64,000 nt of DNA from Corallium rubrum. Taxonomy: Eukaryota > Cnidaria > Anthozoa > Scleralcyonacea > Coralliidae. The first letter of the stretch is position 1, and the number at the start of each line of letters is the position of its first letter. Shown piece by piece: positions 20,256-31,890 of the stretch. Made by a program: the position numbers and the translations under genes. The notes under the pieces are model-generated. The model was not told where the DNA came from and searched no databases. It saw nothing but the letters and a program-made list of their open reading frames with translations. Where the stretch lies: contig OZ036007.1 in NCBI GenBank assembly GCA_964035015.1, positions 2,241,791 to 2,305,790 of the forward strand, written 5' to 3'.

Positions 20256-22600
20256 AATTTTTCATCTCCGACCACCGACGCAGCCACGTCGAAAAATGAT
20301 ACTATCTTCTACCGCCACTATACTCTTTTTCTACGGTCTTACACTCGCATGTAGACTCTGAGCAGACTTCGAGACTAGGCTAGGTGACTCAGACAATTAG
20401 TGTTTAACTGACTTTAATGTTAAGTAGGAAGTTATGGTCAACATATACAGACTTATCACGAGACACAGAGACCGAATGTCATTTGGTTTAAACCCAAAAC
20501 AATAAACTCCGATACCGCGACACGCGGAGCACATTTTTCTTTTGCAAACGTGGTGCCATGTTTTTATAACTTCTGCTTGTACATGTGCTTGGATTAAAGT
20601 TCAACGCATGCTAAAAACGCGAAAATATGTTCATGCAGTGTAATAGCCTAAAGGGGCCCTTGAAAAGGAAGTTATGCTATTCAATCGATTGTAACACGAC
20701 GATGCCCAACATAAATAAAGAACATGTATACTATAACGCACTAACGCAGTGAAAAAAACACTGAATTTTTATTGCTCTGTGTCCGGTATGTCTGACTATA
20801 GCTGTATCGTGCGAATAGCGCAAACCGCGAAAGTAAGTGGACTTACTCATCACACAAAAGCTTGTTTGCCGCCAAAACATGTGACGATCCTGTGGCTCAT
20901 CATCTTTTTTAAAAAATTCAATATTAAATTTAAGCAAGAAATATCTAGAGCCCTAAAATGGCTTATACGATGAACTTTGTTGTGGTAACTGAATGTATAT
21001 TCCGATGAACTGATTGTTTATTGCATGCGGATTGCTATAGAGTATAGTGTTTGCCTATACCGTATCCGGTTCGTTTTAGGAGGCTGACTTTAGTAGTGTC
21101 TAACACCAGAAGATTTTACTTGTCAAGTTAAATTCAGGATTTTACCAAGATTTTCACCTGGAGTTAATTTGAGGTCTGGACCTCTCCCTGCATGTACTGA
21201 ATAAAATCGTCTGGCGTTAGCCCGAACAAACTTTAATCGCAGAAGCTAGTTCGCAGCTTACTGCGAGTACTTGTATCTCATTAAAAAGAACTCACAACTG
21301 GAAAACAAGCACTACGAGTTGTTTTTAATTAGATGTAAACACTCGCAGCGAGTTGCGAGCTGGGTTTTTGCAATGACTGGAAAAGAATAAACCTGAAAGA
21401 CTCGTCGTCAGGCTTCAACGTGTTCAAAAAGCTGTTTAGTTTGTAGTGTAGTTAGTATAACTGTTGAGAAAGAAAAATATAGGGTAACAATGACTTGATA
21501 TAGTTTACACTCATTAGTTTTAAAAGCAAAATCAACGTAACCATTGTAAAAATATGGTCGTTTATAGTAAAAAGCAAAGCCCTCGCCGAAATAATGTGCT
21601 GAATTACGGTTGAATATGATATTGCGTGACATGCATGTACACGCCATGAATAGAGCTGAGAGTCCCATTATCAAATACTCGTTGAGATTGCTGTCAAACT
21701 TGAATATGTATTCAAAGAGTGATTATGCTGTATTGACCGAGTGGCACATCTCGTGATCTTTTTGAACGGCCAAAACAAAACAAGTGCCCACACAGGAATC
21801 TTCGATGCTTGTGTCGGGTACTCGCAGTTTGGATGAGATGACTATGTCTGTGCGGCTATAGGCGCGAGGCGTCGCTGGTGGGACAAAAAGAGCTGGGTTT
21901 CATCCCAACCCCATTGATCAGAGTTAAAGAATGCGGAGAATGATTCCGCGATCGCTATCTTGGCCAACTAATGGCGTCATTAGAAGGAACACATTTTAAC
22001 AAACAAGTCCGCGTGTTTGCATGCCAAACGTAAACCTCGTGTCGAACTCTAAAATTATCACGTCAAATCTTCACGATTGATTCGGGCAATTCCACTAACA
22101 TTACAGCGCTATGGATCATTCCCGGGATACAACTGTGGACGAATTTCTTGCCTTTCGTATCCACTCACTACCCAATTAATTAGCTCTAATTGATTACAAC
22201 CCCTCTTCCTTCGATGCTGAACCCAATCGACATGCGCCCATACGCACCCCCCTGTCACCACACCCCGAGTGAGGTCACGGTGATGTGAATTATCGTATCA
22301 GAGTGTCAATGCAATTTGTCATGTCATTTAGACTTTATAGCCCACACTGAGAAAGACCAGGTCCAAGTGGCGCACTTGCCTCGCTCTTGCGCGTGATCTT
22401 TTGTCGACGTTAGATGGATTTGCGGCGAAGGGAGCGCTGTTTGCGCGGAAAGGTGAACCCATGAACCCATTTGGTCCGAGACGAGCGCGATATCGGGTTT
22501 GAGCCGTTTGATAATCTTCGCGCTTAATCAACACGTTTCGATGTTTTGCACTGTGATGACACTCTATGTACATTTAACATGCAATAGGCGGCAATTAAAT
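20256..22600. other. Repeat-poor 5' flank of Hex
   Basis: No coding exon is recognised. Apart from MITE-core fragments at about 21090-21225 (CACCAGAAGATTTTACTTG and AATAAAATCGTCTGGCGTTA, inverted to each other) this stretch shows mainly unique sequence, unlike the rest of the window. It is the natural place for distal regulatory elements of the gene, which is inference. Confidence 0.5.
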
Positions 22601-22619
22601 GGCAAGCTGCTCTCCGGAT

Positions 22620-22923
22620 CAATGTCTCGGCATGGACAGATAAAGGGGCGTTTATCACCAGCTGTGTCAGGTATTTCCTCTAGGGCTCCTCTCTCATTGG
22701 TTCATCACCAGCCAAGTGATTAGGCTCTAATTTGGCCACAAAAGGATGAGATATCTGGAACATTTCATCGCTCACCCCCCTCTTATGTCCTGTTAAAAAG
22801 AGACGCCAATGTGTTCGTGTGGAGACCCTTTTAAAGTGGCCCCCGGAAGAAACACCTTCACTCACTGCATTCTACTCGTTCAGTGACAACGGCACCGACT
22901 TTGTGGTTATCGACCTCTGAACA
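22620..22923 (+). promoter_or_regulatory. Candidate proximal promoter and 5' UTR of Hex
   Basis: Within 300 bp of the start codon are AGATAA (22638) and TTATC (22652), GATA-type sites on opposite strands, then an E-box CAGCTG (22659). Reverse CCAAT (ATTGG) is at 22696 and an NK2-like CAAGTG at about 22714. A weak TATA-like TTTTAAAG lies at 22829-22836, with a pyrimidine-rich TTCACTCACT about 30 bp further on that could be the initiator. Such sites arise by chance, so only their clustering is notable. The TSS is not determined. Confidence 0.35.
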
Positions 22924-23233
22924 ATGCAACCTTGCGAATGGCGGAGCGACTCGGCTGTGCTTAGTCCCAGCTATGTCCAACATCCGTCCACGTCGTTCTG
23001 TATAGATAATATTCTAGGAAAACCAACAACACAACAGCGCAACCAAGTGGCGTCTTTCTGGGAGCAACCGAGAGTCGAAGGATTTCGACCGCCTTCCTAT
23101 CCTATGGTCGTGCCTACGAGGGGTTATAACAACCCGTACCTACCCTTTCAACGACACCATCCGTACGCAGTGGGCTATAACATTCAAGCACCGGCTATCC
23201 CGAGTATCTACGAAGCGTTTCACGACCCAGTTG
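22924..23233 (+). CDS. hhex: Hex homeobox protein, exon 1
   Basis: This encodes residues 1-103 and the first base of codon 104. The ATG has A at -3 and is preceded in frame by TGA at 22918, which fixes the N terminus. Residues 25-31 (FCIDNIL, followed by GK) are an Eh1 motif, the peptide by which Hex and engrailed-type repressors bind Groucho/TLE; vertebrate Hex has a matching motif near its N terminus. The rest is rich in Pro, Tyr and aromatic residues, as in the Hex repression domain. The exon ends in HDPV-G, matching the conserved HDPLG just before the homeodomain in vertebrate Hex. The donor is GTAAGT at 23234 (phase 1). Confidence 0.9.
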
Positions 23234-24808
23234 GTAAGTAGATTCTCGTGGTTTACCTCATAGATGCATGCAACTTCTAAAAAACCGTTTAGTTAGCTCT
23301 CAGTGTTTTAAAAGCCTCCAATCTTATTATAGTGTACTACAGTACTAGATGATCTATTTGTTTAAATGTTTAATGTCTTTAATCATAATTCGATTTGATT
23401 AGTGTGTTGAACAAGACCTTCGCTTTGTTTAATAAACACCGCGGTTAAACTCTTAATCTTTAAGCGTTGTTCAACTCAATTGAAAAGTGTGAACTCTTGT
23501 CTTCGGGCCATCCAACACACGTTCACGACCCAATCCGTGCGTGGATTTACACCTCACTCGATCGTTGGCACACGGCTAGTAAAGCAAGTAAACCGAATTC
23601 CGCCGCTGCGTTGAAGTTTTGAGCAAAGACTGATTTCAAGTATAGTATATAATCGCGTACAAAACTGGCAAGATTAAGTGCGCGCACAAGAAATGGAAAG
23701 TCCGGTATTGTGAAGCTCAGTCTCGGGATGGTTGAAAACAACTTTGGGGCAATCAGTTTGGAGGCTTATCAGGATCGGATACTCAAATCATCTACACCAG
23801 AAGTGTCTAATTGCGCAGGGATATATCTGTGGCCGGAAAGCTAAGCATTCGGTGGGTCTTCCTGAATAGTCAACGTTTCTTTATTACTCTTCTCTCAAAC
23901 TCGCAAGACAAGTACAATGTCGGACAAAAACAAGTTTCCGTATTAAGCTCGATGAAAGGAAATCGGAACCATTTGCTTTTAGTTTACGCAATGAAAAAAA
24001 AACCCTACTCAATTCGAATTATACTATAAGCCGCTTTTGGTTCCCAGGGTTTCCGATTTCCCGCCACTCGAAGTACAGTCATTCCATGAAGTGCACTGAA
24101 ACATGTCTTTACCCTGGTGTCCACAACTGGGAAATGCTCCAGGGTCAATGCCAAAAAACGACACACGATCAAACCTTATAATCCGAACTCGAACGGTGTT
24201 ATTTCAATATATACTTCTGGAAAAAACAAACTCGCGAAATCTCAGGATCCACGGATTAACCGAGATAAGTTCTTTTAGTTTTGAGCCTTGATCTGAACTC
24301 AGAAGAGATAAACATCCTGATTTCCAAAATATGATATAGTTGTTTCGAAACTCTGTTCGGTCCGTGCATGGGAAAAAAACCCCAAAAAACTCCACTTCAG
24401 TAAATCTAAATTCCGTAAAAGTCAATTAATGAGACAAAGATGTTAAGAAAGATTTATGGCCGATTTATTAAATAAAATGTACTATATATGATAATCAATG
24501 ACTAGGCGAAACATAGAAAGCAGACAAAACATGGATAAACTACCGAAACATCGAAGTCTAACGTTTCGAGCGAAGGGCCCTTCGCTCGAAAGGCCTTCAC
24601 TTAGACTTCTATACGTTCCTGCATGTTTCAGCAGTATATCTAACCATATTATTTCGATTTGTGTTTCAACACAGCACACTACTTTCATATCAAAAAGAAT
24701 ATTGCATTTTTAGGTGTATTCGTAGTATACACGAAACGTTTTTCATAGCCGTTAAAGAACTTATAGATTTGTGATTGACCATTTCTCTTCCTTCTGTTGG
24801 TGTTCTAG
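23234..24808 (+). other. Hex intron 1
   Basis: A phase-1 GT-AG intron of 1575 bp, with donor GTAAGT and acceptor TTGGTGTTCTAG after a pyrimidine-rich stretch. It carries an R-family fragment at 24559-24700, including a perfect 28-bp palindrome at 24564-24591. It also contains an inverted pair of GTTGAACAAG/CTTTGTTTAA-type blocks near 23405-23480. Short open frames in it are not exons. Confidence 0.9.
24559..24705 (+). repeat. R-family fragment in the Hex intron
   Basis: AACGTTTCGAGCGAAGGG, then CTATACGTTCCTGCATGTTT, CAGCAGTATATCTAACCATA, TTATTTCGATTTGTGTTTC and CACAGCACACTACTTTCAT, matching the reversed copy at 34733-34832 module by module. Confidence 0.7.
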
Positions 24809-25095
24809 GTTTATGGAACTCGTTTTTGGACAAACACCAACGCAAGAAAGGAGGTCAAGTTCGCTTCTCGAACGAGCAAACGGTGGAACTGGAAAAAACC
24901 TTCGAGAAACAGAAATACCTTTCACCTCCCGAGCGAAAACAACTGGCCAAGATGTTACAGCTTTCCGAAAGGCAAATTAAGACGTGGTTTCAAAACCGAC
25001 GAGCGAAATGGAGACGACTGAAGCAAGAATCAAACAAGACCCCTGACGAAGAAATCACGGCAGAAGGAGAAGAAGACGAGAAGAGAAAAAACTAA
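24809..25095 (+). CDS. hhex: Hex homeobox protein, exon 2 (complete homeodomain)
   Basis: This completes codon 104 and encodes residues 105-198; the spliced product is 198 residues, shorter than vertebrate Hex (about 270). The homeodomain is residues 116-175 (24844-25023). Diagnostic positions are L16, F20, W48, F49, Q50, N51 and R53. [31 protein letters not shown] and [16 protein letters not shown] are Hex-class signatures, not those of NK, Hox or Msx. The protein is a sequence-specific nuclear repressor; in other animals Hex acts in endoderm and anterior patterning (family knowledge). The 23-residue tail is acidic ([11 protein letters not shown]) and much shorter than the vertebrate one. 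No intron interrupts the homeodomain. Confidence 0.95.
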
Positions 25096-25640
25096 GGGGG
25101 AAACTTCTTGTTTCACTCTCGAAAGTGCCGAACAATTTGAACGTTTACATAGACGTATGGCTAGTTGTGTTTCACTGCCAAAGGTGACCTACAGTCGCGT
25201 ATTCATACAAAAATAGACTGCGGGGGCAGTGTGTTACGATGTATAGAAAATCTTAAAGGTGATGAACTGGCGAGACTTTAGAGGAACAAAATACGGACGG
25301 TTTTAAGCGCCAAAAGCCGTTCTCGTAGCCTCAACGAAGAGCTTTGGCTGAAAACGGCAGTGTTTCGGTTCTCTTAAACCTCGGCAGCTCACCACCTTTG
25401 AGATTTTTTGTGCCATATTCATACATACACAAGTGTATTGAGCTGGTCTCGTATACGTTCCTTTCTTGAACATTGCGATCAATTAAACGCTTTAATGATA
25501 AACTGTAAATATATCGAAAACCATTCAGTTTTACAGAGTAGGGGTAAAAAGATAGCTTAACTTATATATATACACTGTTCACTTGTTAAATAACACTTGG
25601 TATATAGTAATAAAATAAACACTATTTGAAAGTCAATCTG
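25096..25640 (+). other. Probable 3' UTR and poly(A) signals of Hex
   Basis: AATAAA occurs twice, overlapping, at 25609-25614 and 25614-25619, about 515 bp after the stop. No open frame competes. An R-family fragment (minus orientation) lies at 25215-25320 within it. The transcript end is inferred, not shown. Confidence 0.5.
25215..25320 (-). repeat. R-family fragment in the Hex 3' region
   Basis: GGCAGTGTGTTACGATGTAT, AGAAAATCTTAAAGGTGATG and GGCGAGACTTTAGAGGAAC match the copies at 62383-62450 and 63436-63530 almost word for word. Confidence 0.7.
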
Positions 25641-27240
25641 AATTCATGTTGTAATGTATATATATAAGTACACACATATATCGTGTAAAAAGGTGTCTGT
25701 GTTGTATACACAACAAGTTGAAATGTCAGGACTTCACTCAATTCAGTAATTCGGAAGTTACAACAATACTATGCGTTGGTATTATACCACTGAATATACT
25801 TTCAAAACGTTTCGTGACTGTTTTCGACATATTTACGAGTTATATATACAGCTTATGCCATAAAATGGTTCGTTGACTAGATTGTATTGGTTAATTCCTA
25901 TATACTGGAGTATAATATTATGCGTGCATTAGATGCATATACACGCATATGTCGCACTATCTCTTGAATTAGCCGTCGGTTTGATTACATAGAGGGTGTC
26001 TGGTCATAAAGGACATGCAATCTCGCACTGACAGCTCGCCAACGTGTCGTCTTGCCGCGCTTAATGTTTTGTCTAAAAACCCATAACATTCTTTGACCAT
26101 TAAAAACACCTTCTGATACGATAAATCCCTTATATGAACTGACAAAACGTATACAAAGCTAAGTCTAATACTATAGACTGGACGTTGTCTGACTATAGTA
26201 TGCTCGGCATTTAAATAACGATTATGGACAATTGTTTACTTTTGTTTTATGGGAATACAGTACTTTAACATTCACTTAGACCTTCGAGTTGGTATTAAAA
26301 CTGTTTACGCTAAACGTTTGTTATATATGAGGGTGGAACGTATTTCCTTTCCTCTCTTGACAGTAAGAAAACAAAATTTGAGCTGCTATCTGACAGCTAT
26401 GCAATTTAGAGTGAACACGAGTAGGTAATATACGGCCTGAAAACGGTTATTCAATTGGAGAAGGAACAAAGAGTTGCTCTGAATAGTGCTACATACGTGG
26501 GGTAAGTTAGAAATATCGGATGGCGGGTAGTAATGATGCGGGGTTGTATTTTTCAGTATGACACGACGAAAGGTTTAATGATAAGCAGGCAATAATGAAT
26601 TCGATGGGCGTTAACGTTGGTTAATTTGCGTGAACACCTTGCCACGTCCATCTTGGCAAACTGTAAACGGGCTTAACTGATGAAGTTGCCTTCGAGGTAA
26701 ACGGTCAATGCCGATTTCATTCCTGTGCTTCCTTATAACATTGCCGACCTCATTCCGAAAGCATTTCGTTCTGGGGTTGGTGCATGTGTCAGTGTTTGTG
26801 CGTGTCTAAGTCGGTTTGTGTCAGTGTACTTGCGTGTCTCTATGAACAGGGAGAGGCAGCATGAACAATACCTAATTATGGGTGTGCAAGCTAATGCTCT
26901 TAATGTGCAAAATCCTAGTTTGTTTAACTGCATGACAAGTGCATGTCTTTCTTGTGTTTATTGTTATGCTTATAGTTTAATTGCAATGATTTAGTTTAAT
27001 TTGGAATAGCTTAGAAGAGATTGAGCGTATATATTGATTTGACGTTGAAAGTCCATGATGTGCACATGTGGTGTGTTTTCTAATACCAGTAATAATAGTA
27101 ATAGTCATCTGATCCCTAATGCATCCTACCTTGGGGGACCAAAATGATTTTCTTTCAGCATGTGATCAACGAGCACATGGTATGAGGTGTCATGAATGAA
27201 GTACTTCAAACTCCCTCCCAATCCTCCTTAAGTTGCTTTA
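25641..27240. other. Repeat-poor 3' flank of Hex
   Basis: No further exon, RNA gene or repeat is recognised. Open frames at 26725-26994 lack any motif. Confidence 0.5.
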
Positions 27241-27247
27241 AAAAAAA

Positions 27248-27297
27248 CTAGAGCACTGCGTAGGTAGTGTTTCGGATAGAGCAAAGTGAAAAAGAGA
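27248..27297 (-). repeat. R-family fragment
   Basis: GAGCACTGCGTAGGTAGTGT and ATAGAGCAAAGTGAAAAAG correspond to the reversed R core. Confidence 0.6.
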
Positions 27298-27344
27298 TAA
27301 GCTGCATGCCGAGATTTTCGAGCTGAGCCTTTTAAGCCTGGTTT

Positions 27345-27503
27345 TCATATGTCGCCGATCATCGGCGATTTGTGATTTAGATGCATGTTAAAACGGGAAA
27401 TGCAGCAGCATGTTAAGTAATAAAGAACAATGCAGAAAAGCAGTGCTTTTATTCTTTTACTTAACATGCATCTAAATCATGGGTCGGCGACGATCGGCGA
27501 CAT
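27345..27503. mobile_element. TIR element with (T)CGGCGA termini
   Basis: TATGTCGCCGATCATCGGCG and ATTTAGATGCATGTTAA on the left pair with TTAACATGCATCTAAAT and CGGCGACGATCGGCGACATA on the right. About 158 bp. Related CGGCGA-ended modules with the same double palindrome are at 48020-48150 and 48495-48605. The right end runs directly into the (AAC) array. Confidence 0.7.
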
Positions 27504-27786
<283 letters not shown>

Positions 27787-28600
27787 TTTTAATCAACATT
27801 AATACCACTACTGGTACATATGATACATACAAATTACAGTTAAATACAAAAAATTTAACATATTAAACTAGTAACAATAAGGATAAACAAACTTTGATCA
27901 ACTGCGATGCACCCCAGTCTTAGAGTCTTAGTACCTTAATACATTATAATTGATCAAAATTCGTTAATATATCAAAACAGAACTTAGCTACTAGTGCCAT
28001 TATAGATTTGTCTTTCATTGAAACCATGATATACATAAACAGGTCCTGATTATTGAAAGAGCAAAACGAATAGTTTATTTGATAGTTTATTAGAACATAT
28101 GAGAACCAGGCTTTAGCAAAGTAAAATGTGATATGCATGGTCTTAGGATTGTTAACATACTGATAATATTTTTATTCAGGAAAACCTACATCACAAGTAG
28201 TGTTTTTCAGAAGGTTCCTGAGAAACAAAAATACAAAATATGAAAGTATAAAAGAAAAATAATATAGAATACATCGTAAAATTATGAAGTAAGAGTATAT
28301 GTGTTAATGATTATATAGTGATTACAAAGATAAAAATAGTAAACTATAAAGTAATATTGTGGGTATGGTATTTTGAGAAGTTTATGTTTAAAGGCAGCGT
28401 ATTGTTCTATCGATCTTAAATTGAACGTCAGCTAGAGTATTATATTCTTTAGATGCTTGATAATTAAGAAGTTGTTGCTGCCCCCAATTTGTTTTGGGTT
28501 TACTAAGGTAGATATGGTCTTTGCGTCTAGTATTATAAGTATGGTTAATATTAGTCAGTTTGAAATCAAAATCTATTGGAAAAAAGAACAAACATATATA
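27787..28600 (-). pseudogene. LINE 3' end remnant
   Basis: The minus-strand frame 28388-28591 contains FKLTNINHTYNTRRKDHIYL, KPKTNWGQQQL and KEYNTL, the conserved tail of LINE reverse transcriptases that follows the catalytic domain. Downstream to 27787 is AT-rich sequence compatible with its 3' UTR, ending against the (AAC)n array. That array may be the expanded 3' tail of this LINE (inference). The 5' end is missing. Confidence 0.65.
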
Positions 28601-29140
28601 GTTTGAAAGTCAAATACTTCGGCTTCCCATCATGAATTATATTTCATTGGAAAACTTGTTTGAATGTCAGAAACTAGGCAAACTAGGGAGGTGCAATAGG
28701 GAGATACAAGAAGTTAAAATATTAAGCACCGTCCATGCGGATTGAAATTTCAACGATCAGCACGAGTTACATGCATGTCCAACCCTTAGGCTGTTTGTAC
28801 GAGTTCGCCTTTTATCGCACTTCAAAATTTGACTATTATTAATATAGATTCACATTTTATAGACATATAGAGAGGACACACCCTATACTTGTCTGGAAAT
28901 ATTAAGTCCTTCATGTCAATAGGGAGGGAGGAATAACTTCTTTATCTCCCCTGCAGCGACATGCAGCTTAGTTTCTGTATCTAGAGCTCAGTATATTTCA
29001 TAAACAGATACCTGCTAATAATATCACGTATACATGCGTGCACTGCGAGTTGTTACCATTTACTATTTAGTAGTAAAATACTTGTTATCATCCGAAGCAT
29101 TTTCAATTAAAGAGCTAACAGTTGATTTCACATTACTTTA
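28601..29140. other. Unassigned DNA
   Basis: No gene or element recognised. Confidence 0.5.
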
Positions 29141-29144
29141 CCGC

Positions 29145-29195
29145 CGTGTGTTGCGAAGTTCGTTGGGAAGTTCCGAAGTTCGTTCGGAACTTCTA
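29145..29195. repeat. GAAGTTCG repeat cluster
   Basis: Several GAAGTTCG/CGAACTTC units in alternation (GCGAAGTTCGTTGGGAAG and neighbours), the same motif found in both arms of the TIR element at 42506-42778. Confidence 0.6.
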
Positions 29196-30740
29196 GTATT
29201 ACACTATGAAGATCGCAAGGTTGCCCGAAGATCGCAAGAGCCGTGAAACTCTGAGTAGCAACTAACTGAAAATGTATTTAACTACACAGTGAAAAAATTA
29301 TGCATTTAATTAATTCGATACGACAAGTACGGTGGCGTCAGTGAAAGAACACGCATTTCAGACGTTGTCAGTGTATCCTTCTCGGATGGTGACGGATACA
29401 ACGTCTTAGTTAGACGAATTTAACTCCCCAGAGCGTTTTAGAAGTCGTACAATCTGCGCAAATTCGTCTAAATTTAAATTAAATGCGACGATTTTCGGTG
29501 GCTGTCATCAGCTGCCGTTCAGTATCCCAAGATCGGTGTCAGATCAACGTTATTCCACATATACCATCATTAATATGCATATACATCACTATATATATGT
29601 ACATGTATATACAGCTTGGCGCGCGCGCGTTTTAGTATCTATAACGATTGATCCGCGTACAATCCGGCGTTCGCTTGGTTGCGCTATATAAATCAGCAAT
29701 TAAGAATTCTTGTCTGAGGGGATCGAAATCATGATTTTCCACTATATGTGCAGTAAACTGTAAACTGTTTAACAGTGTGAAAAAAATTAGCGGAGCAGGT
29801 CAAACGACGTATACACTTTACATGAGACGAACTATAAATTCTGCGAATTCAGTTCGTGGCAAGATAAGTTCGAACCCAAATAAGTTCGACTGATTTTATT
29901 TGGATCGTCCATCTGGCGCAGACGGATACGGAACGTCCGAAAATCGTCTTCGGGTCAAACCTCGATCTTTTCATGAGTCGAACTAAATGCATAATTTAAA
30001 TTTATTATGAGAGCATGTGTAGTCAATAGTTTAAAATATAGTAGTGAATTCGGTTCGACAAGATTGAGTTCGACGTTTGACCCAACTGCCGAACGCGAAA
30101 TGAAAATTTGACCAAAGCCTTAAAGATAACAATAGCCAGACTTGAATGAGCCAAGTACAGTCAGAAAGTATATAAAGAACATTTTGGAACCACGCAACGG
30201 ATACCAACAGAAAACATATACCAAAGTTTATTACAACTGTGTTAGCAATAAACTTCTAATAAACTTCTATCAAGCAACAGGTTCACACCTTACAACAATG
30301 AACGCAACACATTAGCGAGAAAATATGGACCCGATTCCTTTGATGCTCGCCCCGTTTTATCGCCATAGGCGCTTTCTTGAACGATTTTTGAGGATTTTTG
30401 AAAAGGGTGTTAATAAACTAATAAGCAGCCGTGTGCCGCGAACCGTTAGTGTGGCTATTTTCATCTCAACGCAGCCGCGTTTTCACACGTTGTCCGCGTC
30501 GGCTGACCTTTCTACTGATCAAGAGGATTATAACGCAATCCTGTGAAAACCCTACTCCCTTCAATGGCTGCCGCGCAACTGCCGCCAATAACAACAACAC
30601 CAAGGTTCGCGTAAGACCACCGGAACGTAAAGTTTCACTCTAAGGAAAACCTCAAGACGCTTGGAAGTTTAAAACAGAGAAACAACACTTAACAAGACCA
30701 AATACATTGAACTACTTCATAACTAAGATGACTTTATGAC
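29196..30740. other. Unassigned DNA
   Basis: No gene recognised. AGTTCGAC/GTCGAAC motifs recur between 29810 and 30075 in opposed orientations. The open frame 30325-30546 has no identifiable motif, and I do not call it a gene. Confidence 0.45.
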
Positions 30741-31307
30741 CGTATCAAAGGGTTAATTCCCTTTCATGCGCATGGAACATTATCTTTTTAATCTGTCCAA
30801 TGCCAGACGATTTTACTCGTACGAAAGGGCTAATTCCCGTCTCTCGATTTATTCGTCTTAACCTTTAAATTGTTCATCCAACAAGCCATTTCCTTTATAA
30901 AAGATACTAATTGCGACCTCATTTTCAGTTCAAAATGCGTTTATTCAGTATTGTTATTTTTACTCGACGCGAACTGAAGATGCAATCTGTCTTTTGGCAT
31001 TCTTGTGTGTTATTGGTGTGGCCAGAGAGATTTTTGGGGGTGAGAATAACATTAAGATGTTTGCGCTAATGGAATGTTTGGTGTCGCTTTGATTGTTTTC
31101 CTGCACCAATATAAAGGAATGTTCTTAAAACGAACGCCTAATCCACTAAAATACTTTCAAAGTATTTCCGTCCTTGCCCTGAAAACTATTCAGTTAAACA
31201 TATATTCCCGGCGAATGTACCAAGTGCCTTTCGCCCACGCACTCTGAAGAGATTGCGCGAAACGAAACGAAACGGAAAGGTGTTTGTTTACGACCAGAGA
31301 CAAACCG

Positions 31308-31620
31308 AGGAATGCAATCAAATGCGCACTATTATATTGATTGAAAAGAATTACTCGCTCTGCTCAACTTTGCAAGAGAAAACCCACTACAAACATCAAT
31401 TTCAAAATTTCAACCAGAGAACCCGCATACTTTGTTTCGGTTACCAAGCCGGTCAACAGGAATGCAATCGGAACACTCATGCACTAATATATATTCACTG
31501 AAAATACTGACTTGTTTTGCTCATCTTGTTTTGTTCATCTTAAGAGAAAACCATCTCTGCCCCTACTCACATCAATTTAAAATTTCTAACCAGAGAACCC
31601 GCATATTTGTTTAAAGTTGC
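31308..31620. repeat. Direct duplication, two units of ~150-175 bp
   Basis: AGGAATGCAATC recurs at 31308 and 31458. CAAGAGAAAACC/TAAGAGAAAACCA, CATCAATTT and AACCAGAGAACCCGCATA follow in the same order (the last at about 31411 and 31587). The units differ by small indels. Confidence 0.75.
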
Positions 31621-31890
31621 CAAGTGCCAGCGCTTACGCGACTTTGTCGAGTTTATATTTCGGAAACGAAGTTTTTTATGATGAAGTGAGAATGAGATCC
31701 AAACAACAACTACGGAAACAGTTCTGACTATAATATAATAACTATCCTTCTTCCCCACTAAGAACTAACTCTTTGTTGGCCGCCTCAGACTTTTAAGTCT
31801 TATTAAGTGTATTTTACCCAATTACGCCATGCAGACAGGTTTACTTGTTACAACACAGGGTCAATCTACCTATAGGAAAGGGTTAATACG

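Noticed and set aside
30325-30546. Possible small gene (73 residues)
   Set aside because: No recognisable domain, no supporting promoter or splice signals.
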